Source of the DNA: Lapidilactobacillus luobeiensis
Lineage (GTDB): Bacteria > Bacillota > Bacilli > Lactobacillales > Lactobacillaceae
NCBI RefSeq assembly: GCF_024345205.1
Contig: NZ_BROC01000021.1
Span: 1-49,297, forward strand
Direction: 5' to 3'
Length of the DNA stretch: 49,297 nt
The notes under the pieces are model-generated. The model saw only the letters and a list, made by a program, of their open reading frames with translations. It had not been told where the DNA came from and did no database searches. Positions within the stretch are counted from its first letter, which is position 1, and each line of letters begins with the position of its first letter. Shown here piece after piece: positions 24,887 through 34,800 of the stretch. Position numbers and translations under genes: made by a program.

Positions 24887-26917
24887 ATGGTGTTAGATGA
24901 TTCAGTCAGTCGATTAGCTGGGGTCGGACCCAAGACCGTCACCGCCTTGGCTGAACTGGGGATCCAGACGATCCGTGATTTACTTTTTTATTTTCCGTTT
25001 CGTTATGATGACCTAAAAGCGCGGCCATTAGCAGAACTACAGGATCAAGAAAAAGCACTTTTTAAAGGCGTGGTCATCAGTGAGCCTATTTTGAGCCGCT
25101 TTGGTCCGCATAAAGTACGGTTGAATGTGCGCCTGTTGATCGACCAGGTTGCTGTGATCGCCACTTTTTTCAATCAGCCTTGGTTGAAAGATAAATTCGT
25201 GCCTGATGAAGAAGTGGCGATCTATGGCAAGTGGAATGAGCCCCAAAAGCGGGTCGTGGGGATGAAAGTGATCACCCAACAGACTCAAAACGAATTGGAT
25301 CCGATCTACTCGGTGAATAAAGGCATCCGTCAAAAAAAGTTGATCAGTTTGATCCAAAGCGCTTTTAAACAAGAGGGACAAAATTTGACTGACGTGATCC
25401 CTGAATCGGTACGGGATCATTATCGTCTCTTGACTGATTTTGAATTGGTCCGGCAAATGCATTTTCCTCAGAATCAGCTTGAATCAACGGCGGCTCGGCG
25501 GGCTGCGATTTTCCGTGAGTTTTTCTTATTTGAAGCACAGATCGCCCAATTGCGGCAACAAGATCAAGATCCGGATCAAGGCTTAGTCTTGCCTTATCAG
25601 TTGACGCCCTTGCGTCAATTCATCGCATCCTTACCATTTCGGTTGACCGCGGCGCAAAAGCGGGTCGTCAATGAGATCTGTTTGGATTTGAAATCACCCC
25701 GGCATATGAATCGTTTGTTGCAAGGGGATGTGGGTTCCGGGAAAACAGTCGTTGCTGCGATCGCCATGTTTGCTGCGGTAACGGCTGGCTTTCAAGCGGC
25801 CTTGATGGTTCCGACTGAGATCTTGGCCGAACAACATTTCCAAAAACTAACGCACTTATTCGCGCCGATGCAAGTGAAAGTTACTTTGCTGACGGGCTCA
25901 TTGAAAGCCGCTGATCGTGAACAGCGGTTGCAGGCGATCAGCTCTGGTCGCAGTAATATCGTGATCGGGACCCACGCTCTGATCCAGACTGGCGTTGACT
26001 TTAAGGCCTTGGGGTTTGTCGTCATTGATGAGCAACATCGTTTTGGCGTCAATCAGCGGCGGGCTTTGCGGGAAAAAGGCCAGAATCCAGATGTTTTGGC
26101 AATGACTGCCACTCCGATCCCCAGAACACTGGCGATCACGACGTATGGTGAGATGGATATCTCAACGATCGATGAATTACCAGCAGGTCGGCGGCCGATC
26201 AAAACAGTTTGGGTCAAAACCAATGAGGCTAATCAAGCATTGGCTTTGACTGAGCAACAGCTGGCTCAGGGTGATCAGGCTTTCGTGATCGCGCCTTTGA
26301 TCAGTGATTCTGACCAAGTCAACTTGAAAAACGCTGAAGATCTGTACCAGCGGCTGGCAAAATATTTTGGGACCCGTTACCAAGTTGCTTTGCTTCATGG
26401 TCAAATGACGCCACTGGAAAAAGAAACGACGATGGCGGCTTTTAGTCAGGGTAAGGTGCAGGTACTAGTGGCGACCACGGTTGTCGAGGTCGGGGTCGAT
26501 GTGCCTAACGCCAATGTGATGTTGATCTTTAATGCGGACCGTTTTGGCTTGGCCACGCTACACCAATTGCGCGGTCGTGTTGGCCGGGGTCAACGGCAGG
26601 CGTTTTGTTATTTGATTGCGGATCCGACTAATGAAGTCGCGATAAAACGAATGGAGATCATGACCGCGACCAATGACGGTTTTGTTTTAGCCGAGGCTGA
26701 CTTGAAATTGCGAGGCCAAGGTGATATTTTTGGTGATAAGCAATCGGGGTTGCCGGAGTTCCAATTAGGTGATCCGATCACGAATAATAACACGCTTCTG
26801 GCGGCGCACCAAGTCGTCCAAACCATGTTTGAGACAGATCCGGCTTTAAGTTCGGCGGAGAACCAAGGTCTAGCACAATATCTGCGCGCTCAACAAGCAG
26901 CAGATCAATTTGATTGA
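24887..26917 (+). CDS. recG: ATP-dependent DNA helicase RecG
   Basis: Branch-migrating helicase that remodels stalled forks and Holliday junctions. 676 residues: N-terminal wedge domain with OB fold (about 50-200), Walker A GDVGSGKT at 280-287, DEQHRFGVNQR near 380, TATPIPRTLA, and C-terminal motif HQLRGRVGRGQ. GAGGTGG precedes the ATG. The gene lies between fakA and plsX as in Bacillus. The plsX ribosome site overlaps its stop codon. Confidence 0.97.
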   Translation: MVLDDSVSRLAGVGPKTVTALAELGIQTIRDLLFYFPFRYDDLKARPLAELQDQEKALFKGVVISEPILSRFGPHKVRLNVRLLIDQVAVIATFFNQPWLKDKFVPDEEVAIYGKWNEPQKRVVGMKVITQQTQNELDPIYSVNKGIRQKKLISLIQSAFKQEGQNLTDVIPESVRDHYRLLTDFELVRQMHFPQNQLESTAARRAAIFREFFLFEAQIAQLRQQDQDPDQGLVLPYQLTPLRQFIASLPFRLTAAQKRVVNEICLDLKSPRHMNRLLQGDVGSGKTVVAAIAMFAAVTAGFQAALMVPTEILAEQHFQKLTHLFAPMQVKVTLLTGSLKAADREQRLQAISSGRSNIVIGTHALIQTGVDFKALGFVVIDEQHRFGVNQRRALREKGQNPDVLAMTATPIPRTLAITTYGEMDISTIDELPAGRRPIKTVWVKTNEANQALALTEQQLAQGDQAFVIAPLISDSDQVNLKNAEDLYQRLAKYFGTRYQVALLHGQMTPLEKETTMAAFSQGKVQVLVATTVVEVGVDVPNANVMLIFNADRFGLATLHQLRGRVGRGQRQAFCYLIADPTNEVAIKRMEIMTATNDGFVLAEADLKLRGQGDIFGDKQSGLPEFQLGDPITNNNTLLAAHQVVQTMFETDPALSSAENQGLAQYLRAQQAADQFD

Positions 26918-26932
26918 AGGATGGCGTTCAAA

Positions 26933-27934
26933 ATGAAAATCGCAGTAGATGCTATGGGTGGCGATCACGCACCAGCAGTAGTTGTCAAAGGGGTCGAACA
27001 GGCACGAGATCAATGGCCGGACCTTGAATTTGTTTTATTTGGGGATGTGGCTCAGGTCAAACCCCTGATCAAAGACGAGCAACGGTTGACTTTGGTCCAG
27101 TCGAACAGTGTGATCACTAATGAGGACGAGCCTGTCAAAGCCGTTCGCTCCAAAAAAGATTCGTCGATGGTCATGGCGGCACAAGCTGTTAAAAATGGCG
27201 CGGCCGATGCGATTTTTTCAATGGGGAATACCGGTGCTTTATTGGCCACGGGAATTTTTGTGATCGGGCGGATCAAAGGCATCGATCGACCGGCGTTGAT
27301 GCCGACCTTGCCTAGTGTTGATCCGGATAAGGTCGTCAACTTATTGGACGCGGGCGCTAATGCTGAAAGTAAGCCCAATTATTTGGAACAATGGGCCTTG
27401 ATGGGTTCGATCTATGCGCGAGATATCCGCGGGATCAAAGAACCGCGGATCGCGCTTCTAAATAATGGCACCGAATATGATAAAGGTGACAGTCTGCATC
27501 AGGAAGTCTATCAGCGTTTGCAAGCCAACCCTAACTTGAATTTTGTTGGCAATGTTGAGGCGGGAAATCTGCTCAATGATCAAGCCGACGTGATCGTTAG
27601 CGACGGGTTCACTGGTAATGCTGTTTTGAAAGCGACTGAAGGTATGGCAAGTTTATTGATGAAGCAGATCAAGCACGCGTTGCTGAATAATGGCACCAAA
27701 GTCAAGCTGGGCGCGGCGCTGATCAAGCCTGCTTTTGGTGATATCAAAAATCGGTTCAGCACATCAGCGAATGGCGGTGCGGTCCTTTTGGGCGTTAATG
27801 CCCCAGTGGTCAAAACTCACGGTGGGTCTGATGAAGGCGCCGTCGTTTCCACGATCGGGCAGATCCGCGAAATGTTGCGCAAACAAACGATCCATCAAGT
27901 GATCGAATATTTACAGACCAATCCAATCAAATAA
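26933..27934 (+). CDS. plsX: Phosphate acyltransferase PlsX
   Basis: Converts acyl-ACP and phosphate to acyl-phosphate, the acyl donor for PlsY in phospholipid synthesis. 333 residues beginning MKIAVDAMGGDHAPAVVVKG. Also seen: SMGNTGALLATGIFVIGRI and VSDGFTGNAVLKATEG. I took ATG 26933 because GAAGGATGG at 26916-26924 precedes it and the N-terminus then matches homologues; ATG 26921 lies inside that site. fabD and fabG, which follow plsX in Bacillus, are absent, and acpP comes 219 bp later. Confidence 0.96.
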   Translation: MKIAVDAMGGDHAPAVVVKGVEQARDQWPDLEFVLFGDVAQVKPLIKDEQRLTLVQSNSVITNEDEPVKAVRSKKDSSMVMAAQAVKNGAADAIFSMGNTGALLATGIFVIGRIKGIDRPALMPTLPSVDPDKVVNLLDAGANAESKPNYLEQWALMGSIYARDIRGIKEPRIALLNNGTEYDKGDSLHQEVYQRLQANPNLNFVGNVEAGNLLNDQADVIVSDGFTGNAVLKATEGMASLLMKQIKHALLNNGTKVKLGAALIKPAFGDIKNRFSTSANGGAVLLGVNAPVVKTHGGSDEGAVVSTIGQIREMLRKQTIHQVIEYLQTNPIK

Positions 27935-28114
27935 ATGTTTCCCTGATCACCCCTAAGGAGCAGGTCGACACGCGGCGTTAATGATCATGCTGACGTTTGA
28001 TCATGAGCGTGCTTGTCAAGGCGTGACGATCACCTTCGGCTGATCCATAACGAGTACTTTTACAAAAAAATGAAATTAAACGTTTTTGAACACCCGTGGG
28101 TCGCTGATTTCTTG

Positions 28115-28120
28115 TATAAT
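28115..28120 (+). promoter_or_regulatory. -10 box of a probable acpP promoter
   Basis: Perfect TATAAT at 28115-28120, 34 bp before the acpP start. No good -35 is seen at 16-18 bp; the nearest TTGAAC is 23 bp away. I found no FapR- or FabT-type operator by eye. Confidence 0.5.
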
Positions 28121-28153
28121 ATGAGCAGGCCACTAATTCGAGGAGGTTTCATC

Positions 28154-28396
28154 ATGACAGAAAAAGAAGTATATGATAAAGTAATTGATTTGATCGCGGA
28201 ACGATTTGAGGTCGAACCAGCAAAACTAATGGCGACTACGAATATCAAAAATGATTTAGCTGCGGATTCGATCGATCTGGTTGAATTTGTCTTGGAACTT
28301 GAAGATACTTTTGGCGGTGAGATCCCTGACGACGAAGCTGAGAAATTAAACACGATCGATGATGTGGTCAAGTATATCGTCGCTCATCAAAATTGA
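28154..28396 (+). CDS. acpP: Acyl carrier protein
   Basis: 80-residue acidic carrier protein of fatty-acid and phospholipid synthesis. The phosphopantetheine attachment site is Ser39 in LAADSIDLVEF. The helix GGEIPDDEAEKLNTIDDVVKYI is typical. AGGAGG at 28141-28146 fits the ATG at 28154. The phosphopantetheine arm derives from CoA, whose synthesis uses CoaBC encoded at 10591. In Bacillus, acpP is directly followed by rnc; here an oppA-like gene and a repeat array lie between. Confidence 0.96.
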   Translation: MTEKEVYDKVIDLIAERFEVEPAKLMATTNIKNDLAADSIDLVEFVLELEDTFGGEIPDDEAEKLNTIDDVVKYIVAHQN

Positions 28397-28473
28397 TCGG
28401 CTGACTTTGTTTAGTTGACAATGGTCGTGATGAATGACCGGTCCTGAAATAATTGTTAGGTTACAGTAGCGAG

Positions 28474-28502
28474 CAAGAGTAGGGGGACCTGCTCTTATTT
28501 TG
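28474..28502 (+). terminator. Possible terminator after acpP
   Basis: AAGAGTAGG pairs with CCTGCTCTT across a GGGA loop with one mismatch, followed by ATTTTGT. The T run is weak. Confidence 0.5.
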
Positions 28503-28520
28503 TGTTAAGAGGGAGTCTGT

Positions 28521-30302
28521 GTGAGTAAAATGGGATTTGAGTGGCGCAACTGGCGCGGTTTATCGGTGGCGATTTTGTTGCTCTTGGGCTTGACCGGTTG
28601 TCGGCCTAAACAAGCACAACAGGATCAACAACAGCAGCAAGTCGCCCAGACATTGACAAAATTGCCTGAGCAAGTTGAGAATACAAAGAAAAGTCTCACT
28701 GGTGGGCATTTTAAGTATGCGTTGGTTTCTTGGTCGCCGTTCAAGGGTATTTTCAATGAAGCTTTGGCGACGGATGCCAATGATCAAGTGATCGCGGCTC
28801 CAGGCAATGAATCTCTGTTCCGTTATAATTCTGACTATCGGATCGTTGATGGTGGCGCGGCGGATCTGCGTCTGGACGTCCTAGCCAAGACTGCGACGAT
28901 CACGATCAATGATCGGGTCCGGTGGTCTGATGGACGGCCCCTAGTCGCTGAAGATATTCGTTATTCCTATCTGATCATTGCGAATCCCAAAAGTGAAAGT
29001 CAGCGATATACTGGTTCGTTGGCCGATATTGTTGGTCTAGCGGAATACCATGCGGGGCAAACAGATCAGATCAGTGGGATCACGATGCCAGATGGCGCCA
29101 ATGGTCGGCGCGTCGTGTTACATTTCAAGGAAATGAAACCTGGGATGACGCATAGTGGCAATGGTTATTTTTGGGAATATGCCAGCCCCAGTCATCAGCT
29201 CAAGACGATTCCTTTTGACCAGCTGGCCAATTCCGCGGCGCTCCGCAAAACCCCTTTATTTTTCGGCGCGTTCAAGATCAAGTCGATCGAAGCTGGACAA
29301 AAAGTGACTTGGGTGCCGAATCCTTATTATTATGGTAGTAAGCCCCATCTAGCGGCGATCACCTTCAATGTGGTCTCACCTAATGCGGTGGTCGATGCCA
29401 TGAAGCAGCATCACTATGACATGGCGACAGTCGCCAGTGATCAATGGCCAGAGCTCCAACAGAGTTCTCGAACCACCTTCATCGCCCGAAAGCCCTTGAG
29501 TTATCGTTATCTGTCCTTCAAGGTGGGACGTTATCAGGACGGTCACAATGTTTTAAATCCGAAAAGCAAAATGAATGATCTTGCCCTACGTCAAGCGCTG
29601 ATCTATAGTCTTGATCTGGAAAAAATCACGCGCAAATATACCAATGGTTGGCAATTTCGAATCAAAACGTTGATCCCACCGGCATTCAAACAATACTATG
29701 CGTCATCAGCGGAAGCTTATTCATATGACCCTGCTGAAGCAGCCAAGCTATTGGATCAAGCAGGTTATCGGAAGAAGGGCAAGTGGCGGACCAAGCCCAA
29801 TGGGAAACCACTGGTGTTACATTTCGCGGTCAAACGTGATCTAACTAATAAAGAAGAGATCGTTCAGGCCTATTTGAATGCTTGGCATAAGATCGGTTTG
29901 AACGTTAAGCTGACTTCAGGCCGTTTGTTAGAGGCCAACTCATTCTATGATAAACTAGAAAATGATGATCCGGAGATCGATTTCTTTGAAGCCGGCTGGG
30001 ATCTTTCTACTGAACCATCACCGGCCGATCTTTATTCGGCAACGGCTCCATTTAACTTTGGCCGTTTTGTGACCACTGAAAATACCGCATTATTGAATAA
30101 AATCGATTCTTTAGATTCTTTCAATGAACAAGAGCGGATCAAAGCATTCAAGGCTTGGCAGACCTACATGAATCAAGTCGCTTACGTGGTCCCAACAACA
30201 AGTAGCTATGATGTTCGGGCGCTTAATACGCGGGTCAAGGGCTTCTCGTTGGCCCCTGATGCCAATTGGAAAGACGTCAGTGTGACAGCGCCGAAACGGT
30301 GA
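28521..30302 (+). CDS. oppA: Oligopeptide ABC transporter substrate-binding lipoprotein (OppA-like)
   Basis: Extracellular peptide-binding lipoprotein of solute-binding family 5. 593 residues with an N-terminal signal peptide ending in lipobox LTGC (Cys27), a Gln-rich linker, and the two-lobed domain that includes LLDQAGYRKKGKWRTKPNGKP. Start is GTG at 28521 with GAGGGAG upstream. No permease or ATPase genes are adjacent, so it must share a transporter encoded elsewhere or act as a peptide receptor. Its position between acpP and rnc departs from the Bacillus order. Confidence 0.93.
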   Translation: MSKMGFEWRNWRGLSVAILLLLGLTGCRPKQAQQDQQQQQVAQTLTKLPEQVENTKKSLTGGHFKYALVSWSPFKGIFNEALATDANDQVIAAPGNESLFRYNSDYRIVDGGAADLRLDVLAKTATITINDRVRWSDGRPLVAEDIRYSYLIIANPKSESQRYTGSLADIVGLAEYHAGQTDQISGITMPDGANGRRVVLHFKEMKPGMTHSGNGYFWEYASPSHQLKTIPFDQLANSAALRKTPLFFGAFKIKSIEAGQKVTWVPNPYYYGSKPHLAAITFNVVSPNAVVDAMKQHHYDMATVASDQWPELQQSSRTTFIARKPLSYRYLSFKVGRYQDGHNVLNPKSKMNDLALRQALIYSLDLEKITRKYTNGWQFRIKTLIPPAFKQYYASSAEAYSYDPAEAAKLLDQAGYRKKGKWRTKPNGKPLVLHFAVKRDLTNKEEIVQAYLNAWHKIGLNVKLTSGRLLEANSFYDKLENDDPEIDFFEAGWDLSTEPSPADLYSATAPFNFGRFVTTENTALLNKIDSLDSFNEQERIKAFKAWQTYMNQVAYVVPTTSSYDVRALNTRVKGFSLAPDANWKDVSVTAPKR

Positions 30303-30408
30303 TCCTTCACGTCTTGGGTCATTGGTGTTCGCGTTTTTGATCATTTCTTGCTTGCTACGCCTTAAAGTATCAGTTTGATCAATTAATGTTTGTGGTAAAC
30401 TGCACTGT

Positions 30409-31041
30409 GATTTGAAACGTGTTCGTCGACCTAGCTCCTTGCGCTTAACTACGCAATTGTTCCGAAAGCAAGGGACGCTTTCAAAACAATTGCTAGGTTA
30501 ATGATCAGGAGCTGAACAGGTCGGCTCACACTCTGATTTTGAAATGTGCTGCGCGAGGATTGGCTGTTGTGCGTAGCTACGTCATGGTTCCGAAAGCAAA
30601 AAGCGGCTTTCAAAACCATGACTAGGCTAATGCTCGCAGCCACCCATCCTCGCTCCGCACTCTGGTTTGAAACGTGCTGCGCGCAACTGCTTTCTGCGCC
30701 GATACGCAATTTGTCACAGATTGTCTAGCGCCAATCTGCAACAAATCGCTAGTCGTGCTCAAAAGCAACCCGTTGCGCTCCGCACTCTGATTTGAAACGT
30801 GTTCGTCGACCTAGCTCCTTGCGCTTAATTACGCAATTGTTCCGAAAGCAAGGGACGCTTTCATAACAATTGCTAGGTTAATGCTCAGGAGCTGACCAGG
30901 TTGGCTCACACTCTGATTTTGAAACGTGCTGCGCGAGCCTGCTTGCTGCGCTTAGCTACACAATTGTTCTGGAAGCAAGGTGCGCTTCCAAAACAATTGT
31001 TAGGCTAATGCTCGCAGCCACCCATCCTCGCTCCGCACTCT
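30409..31041 (+). repeat. Tandem array of five family B hairpin repeats
   Basis: Five head-to-tail units of 125-129 bp: B4 30409-30534, B5 30535-30663, B6 30664-30788, B7 30789-30914, B8 30915-31041. Each starts near GATTTGAAACGTG and ends with GCACTCTG or CACACTCTG. B4 and B7 differ at about five positions. B5 and B8 share an identical 3' half. The order is thus type I-II-III-I-II. Every unit folds as one long hairpin with the TAC/TAG internal loop. The rest of the 834-bp gap (30303-30408) shows nothing I recognise. The rnc promoter starts just after B8. Confidence 0.9.
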
Positions 31042-31044
31042 GAT

Positions 31045-31074
31045 TTGTTGTCTATTGTATTTTTAGGGTATAAT
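31045..31074 (+). promoter_or_regulatory. rnc promoter
   Basis: TTGTTG (31045-31050) and TATAAT (31069-31074), 18-bp spacer. The -35 box begins only 3 bp after the last B repeat. Confidence 0.75.
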
Positions 31075-31136
31075 TAGTACGATTCATCACTTGGATCTTT
31101 TGGATTTAAGAACAGAAAATAAGGAGTTGAGTCAAC

Positions 31137-31835
31137 GTGGTAGCAGCAGAATTTACCTCACATCTCCGCGCTAAATATGGCGTTGAGTTTAAAGATCTGT
31201 CGTTATTGGATGCGGCTTTTACCCATGCCTCATTCGCAAATGAAAATCGTAATTTAGGTTATGGTAATTATGAACGGTTAGAATTTCTAGGTGACGCAGT
31301 GATGGAGCTGGCTGTTTCTGATTATTTATTTGAGAATTTCAAGAATTTGCCTGAAGGTCGTTTGACGCGGATGCGTGCGGCGATCGTTAAATCTTCTAGC
31401 TTTTGTAATCTGGCGATGGAAGCCGGCTTTCAGCCTTATATCCAATTGGGTGTTGGTGAAGAACGGACGGGTTCACGACAACGAGCCAGCTTACTGGAAG
31501 ATGTTTTCGAAGCTTTTAATGGGGCGCTTTATTTGGATCAAGGGATGCCGGCAGTGGTTGCTTTTTTAGAACAGATTTTGTTCCCCAAGATCGATGCTGG
31601 TCAATATTCCTCTGATATGGATTTTAAAACCAGATTGCAGGAATATTTACAGCAAAATGGTGAGCGTGAGATCAAATATCAAGTGGTCAGCGCTGACGGA
31701 AATGCCCACGATAAATTGTTCGTGGTCGAGCTACAAGTTGATGGTCAGGCTGTGGCGACTGGACATGGTACCAATAAAAAGAACGCCGAGAAAGACGCCG
31801 CGAAGAATGCTTTGGCCATTTATCACGTGGACTAA
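31137..31835 (+). CDS. rnc: Ribonuclease III
   Basis: Double-strand-specific endoribonuclease that processes rRNA and structured RNAs. 232 residues. The signature ERLEFLGDAVMEL starts at residue 46, the second acidic cluster EDVFEAFNGALY contains Asp122 and Glu125, and a double-stranded RNA-binding domain covers about 158-230. GTG start at 31137 with AAGGAG upstream. smc follows after 22 bp, the conserved rnc-smc-ftsY order. Given its substrate, the long hairpins upstream are worth testing as targets. Confidence 0.97.
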   Translation: MVAAEFTSHLRAKYGVEFKDLSLLDAAFTHASFANENRNLGYGNYERLEFLGDAVMELAVSDYLFENFKNLPEGRLTRMRAAIVKSSSFCNLAMEAGFQPYIQLGVGEERTGSRQRASLLEDVFEAFNGALYLDQGMPAVVAFLEQILFPKIDAGQYSSDMDFKTRLQEYLQQNGEREIKYQVVSADGNAHDKLFVVELQVDGQAVATGHGTNKKNAEKDAAKNALAIYHVD

Positions 31836-31857
31836 TTAGGAACAGGTTGGAAGTTAT

Positions 31858-34800
31858 ATGCCCCTTAAATCTTTGATCATTAATGGATTCAAATCTTTTG
31901 CTGACAAAACCACGATCACGTTTACGCAGGGTATCACAGGGATCGTTGGGCCCAATGGTAGTGGTAAGAGTAATATCACTGAGGCGATCCGCTGGGTGAT
32001 GGGTGAGCAATCCGCCAAAAGTCTTCGGGGCAGTCACATGCCCGATGTTATTTTTGCGGGTAGCGCGGTTCGGGAACCTTTGAATCGTGCAGAAGTAACC
32101 TTGGTTTTTGACAATACGCAACATGATCTACCTGCGGAGAACGCCACGGTCAGCGTGACTCGGCGGTTATTTCGTGATGGCACCAGTGAATTTTATTTGA
32201 ATCAAAAAGCTTGTCGTTTGCGCGATATTACCGATCTCTTTCTGGATTCCGGGTTGGGTAAGGCGTCATTTTCGATCATTTCTCAAGGTCGTGTCGAAGA
32301 GATCTTTAACTCTAAACCAGAAGAACGGCGGACGATCATTGAAGAAGTAGCTGGCGTTTATAAGTATAAGCAACAGAAAAAACAAGCAGAGGCTGAGCTG
32401 GCCGTTACAGAAGAAAATCTCAATCGAGTGGCGGATATTCACGATGAGCTGGCTAGTCGCGTGGAACCATTGCGACGACAGGCTAGTTTGGCGCGGGATT
32501 ACCAACAACAAAAGGCAGCTTTTGACCGGCTTGATCAACAGATCTTGGCCTTGGAGTTGCACGACCTAGAGCTACAAAAGCAGGAACGTGAGCAACGTCA
32601 GCAAGAACTTGCGACGATCTCCAGTAAAATCGATAGCGAGGCTACGGCGTCTAGCGCCCAATTGCAGAAATTACGTCAAGCTAATACGACTTTGAACGCG
32701 ACGATCGAGCAAAAACAGGCGTTATTGTTGGAGCAGACCCGGCAGGCGGAAGCGCTCAATGGCAAGATCTCTTTATCAACAGAACGATCTAGCTATCATC
32801 ATAGTAGTTTGACCGCGTTGACCAAAGAATTGGCTGAGGTTGAGACACGGCAGCAACAGCAGACCGATAATTTGACGATCACTGCCCAGAATCTACAGGC
32901 AGCTCAAGCTCAAAAGGAAAAGTTAGATCGACAATTGGCACAGTTGGTTGCTCAGGAGAACGAGAATCAAGAAGATATCGCCGCGCGACTTAATGAGCTA
33001 CGTAGTGACTATATCGAGCTTTTGCAACAGCAAACCACGTTGCGTAATGAGCTTGTTTACCAGCAGGAACAGCTAACGCAAAAACGTCAACAGCAAGAGA
33101 CCCTTGGGACAGAGCAAACCTCGCAACAAGATCGATTGACACAACAGGAAAAGACAGTCAAAACCTTGGCGGATCAGGTCACGGACGCGACGACAGAGTT
33201 AGCGACGGCTGAGGCCCAAGTCCAAGAGCAACAACATCGATACCAACAATATGGGCAAAAGATCGAAACACAGCAACAGGCTTGGTATGATCGCCTGGCT
33301 AAATTCCAACAATTGAAGGCGCGCTATCAAAGCTTGAAAGAGTCTACTGATGATCACAGTGGTTTTTACCTTGGTGTTCGTGCGGTCCTCAATCCACAAA
33401 ATCATTTGCGTGGCCTACGCGGCGCGGTGGCTGACCTTTTGACTGTACCAGCAAAGTTTCAAATGGCCATTGAGCAAGTTTTAGGGGCGCAACTACAACA
33501 GATCGTTTGTCAAGATGCGGCCAGCGCCAGTCAAGCCATCGCTTTTCTTAAGGAAAAACGCTTAGGACGCGCGACTTTTCTACCCTTGACCACGATCCAA
33601 CCGCGTGAGGTTCGACCGGATCTTTTAGCCACGGTTGTGCGAATGCCTGGTTACTTAGGTGTTGGCGCGGAGATCGTAACGATGTTGCCGGAGCTTCGGC
33701 GAGTCCAGCAGCATTTGTTGGGTAATGTTTTGATCGTCGATGAGTTAGCTCATGCCACCGCGATCGCAAAAGCAATTCGTTATCAGACGAGGATCGTCAC
33801 TTTGGAGGGTGATATCCTAACACCGGGCGGGGCGATGACGGGTGGTCGGATCAAACAGCAAGGCCAAGGTCTGTTGAATCGGCAGCAAAGTTTGACTGAA
33901 CAACAAGGTCAGTTGAAGCAATTACAACAAGAGCTAAATGCGCAACAGGCCACGATCCAGCAGTTGAAAGATCAACGCCAGACGATCAGCGGCGCGCTGA
34001 CGGACCAAGAGATCTCAGTTAAAAAGTTGCAAGAACGACTGGTCGAAGCCAAGAGTCAACAGCAACAGCAAACAGCACAATTAGAACGATTACAGCGAGA
34101 ACACCAAGTCGTGACGTTGGATCAGCAACGATTGGTCACAGATCTGCAGACACTTGCCACAGCAGTCCAAACCAAGCAACAACAACAAGATCGTTTAAAC
34201 CAGCAAGTCGATCAGGCTAAAGTCACGATCGAACAGCAGCAGGAACGACTGGCTAATTTTACCAGTCAAAAAGAGAATCTGACCCAACAGATCAATGAGG
34301 TCAAGACGCAACAAGCAGTGGCGGCCCTTTCGTTGCGTAATCAAGAAGAGTTGCAAGAGCGGCAAGATCAAGCGCTAACGTCTTCGACACAACGAGGCGC
34401 GGAGTTACAACGACAATTGGCGGCACTAAACGAGAACGCGTCACAGACCGCCGTGGATCTTGATCAGGTCAAACAATCTTTGGCGAACTTACAAATAGTG
34501 ATCACCACGGCTCAAAAAGATCTAGCGTCCTTGAAACAACAACGAACGGCGCAGGAACAACAAGTTCAGGATTTGGAGCCAGAAACGCAACGTTTCTATC
34601 AGTTGCAGAAAGAAACGGCGAAAGAACAAGAAACAGTCGCAGTCAAACTGAATTCATTAAAAACGGCAATGGCGCTCAGATTGACGACCTTGCGCGAGGA
34701 CTATCAACTCAGCTACGAGGCGGCCTATCAGACCGTGGTTGAGCAACAGAGCGACTTGGCGGCATTACGTTCCGAGTTCAAATTGGTCAAATTAGCGTTG

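Noticed and set aside
27935-28153. FapR or FabT operator before acpP
   Set aside because: Repeated TGATCA palindromes are present, but they do not match the known operator patterns.
30409-31041. CRISPR array
   Set aside because: Units are 125-129 bp head-to-tail with no unique spacers, and no cas genes are nearby.
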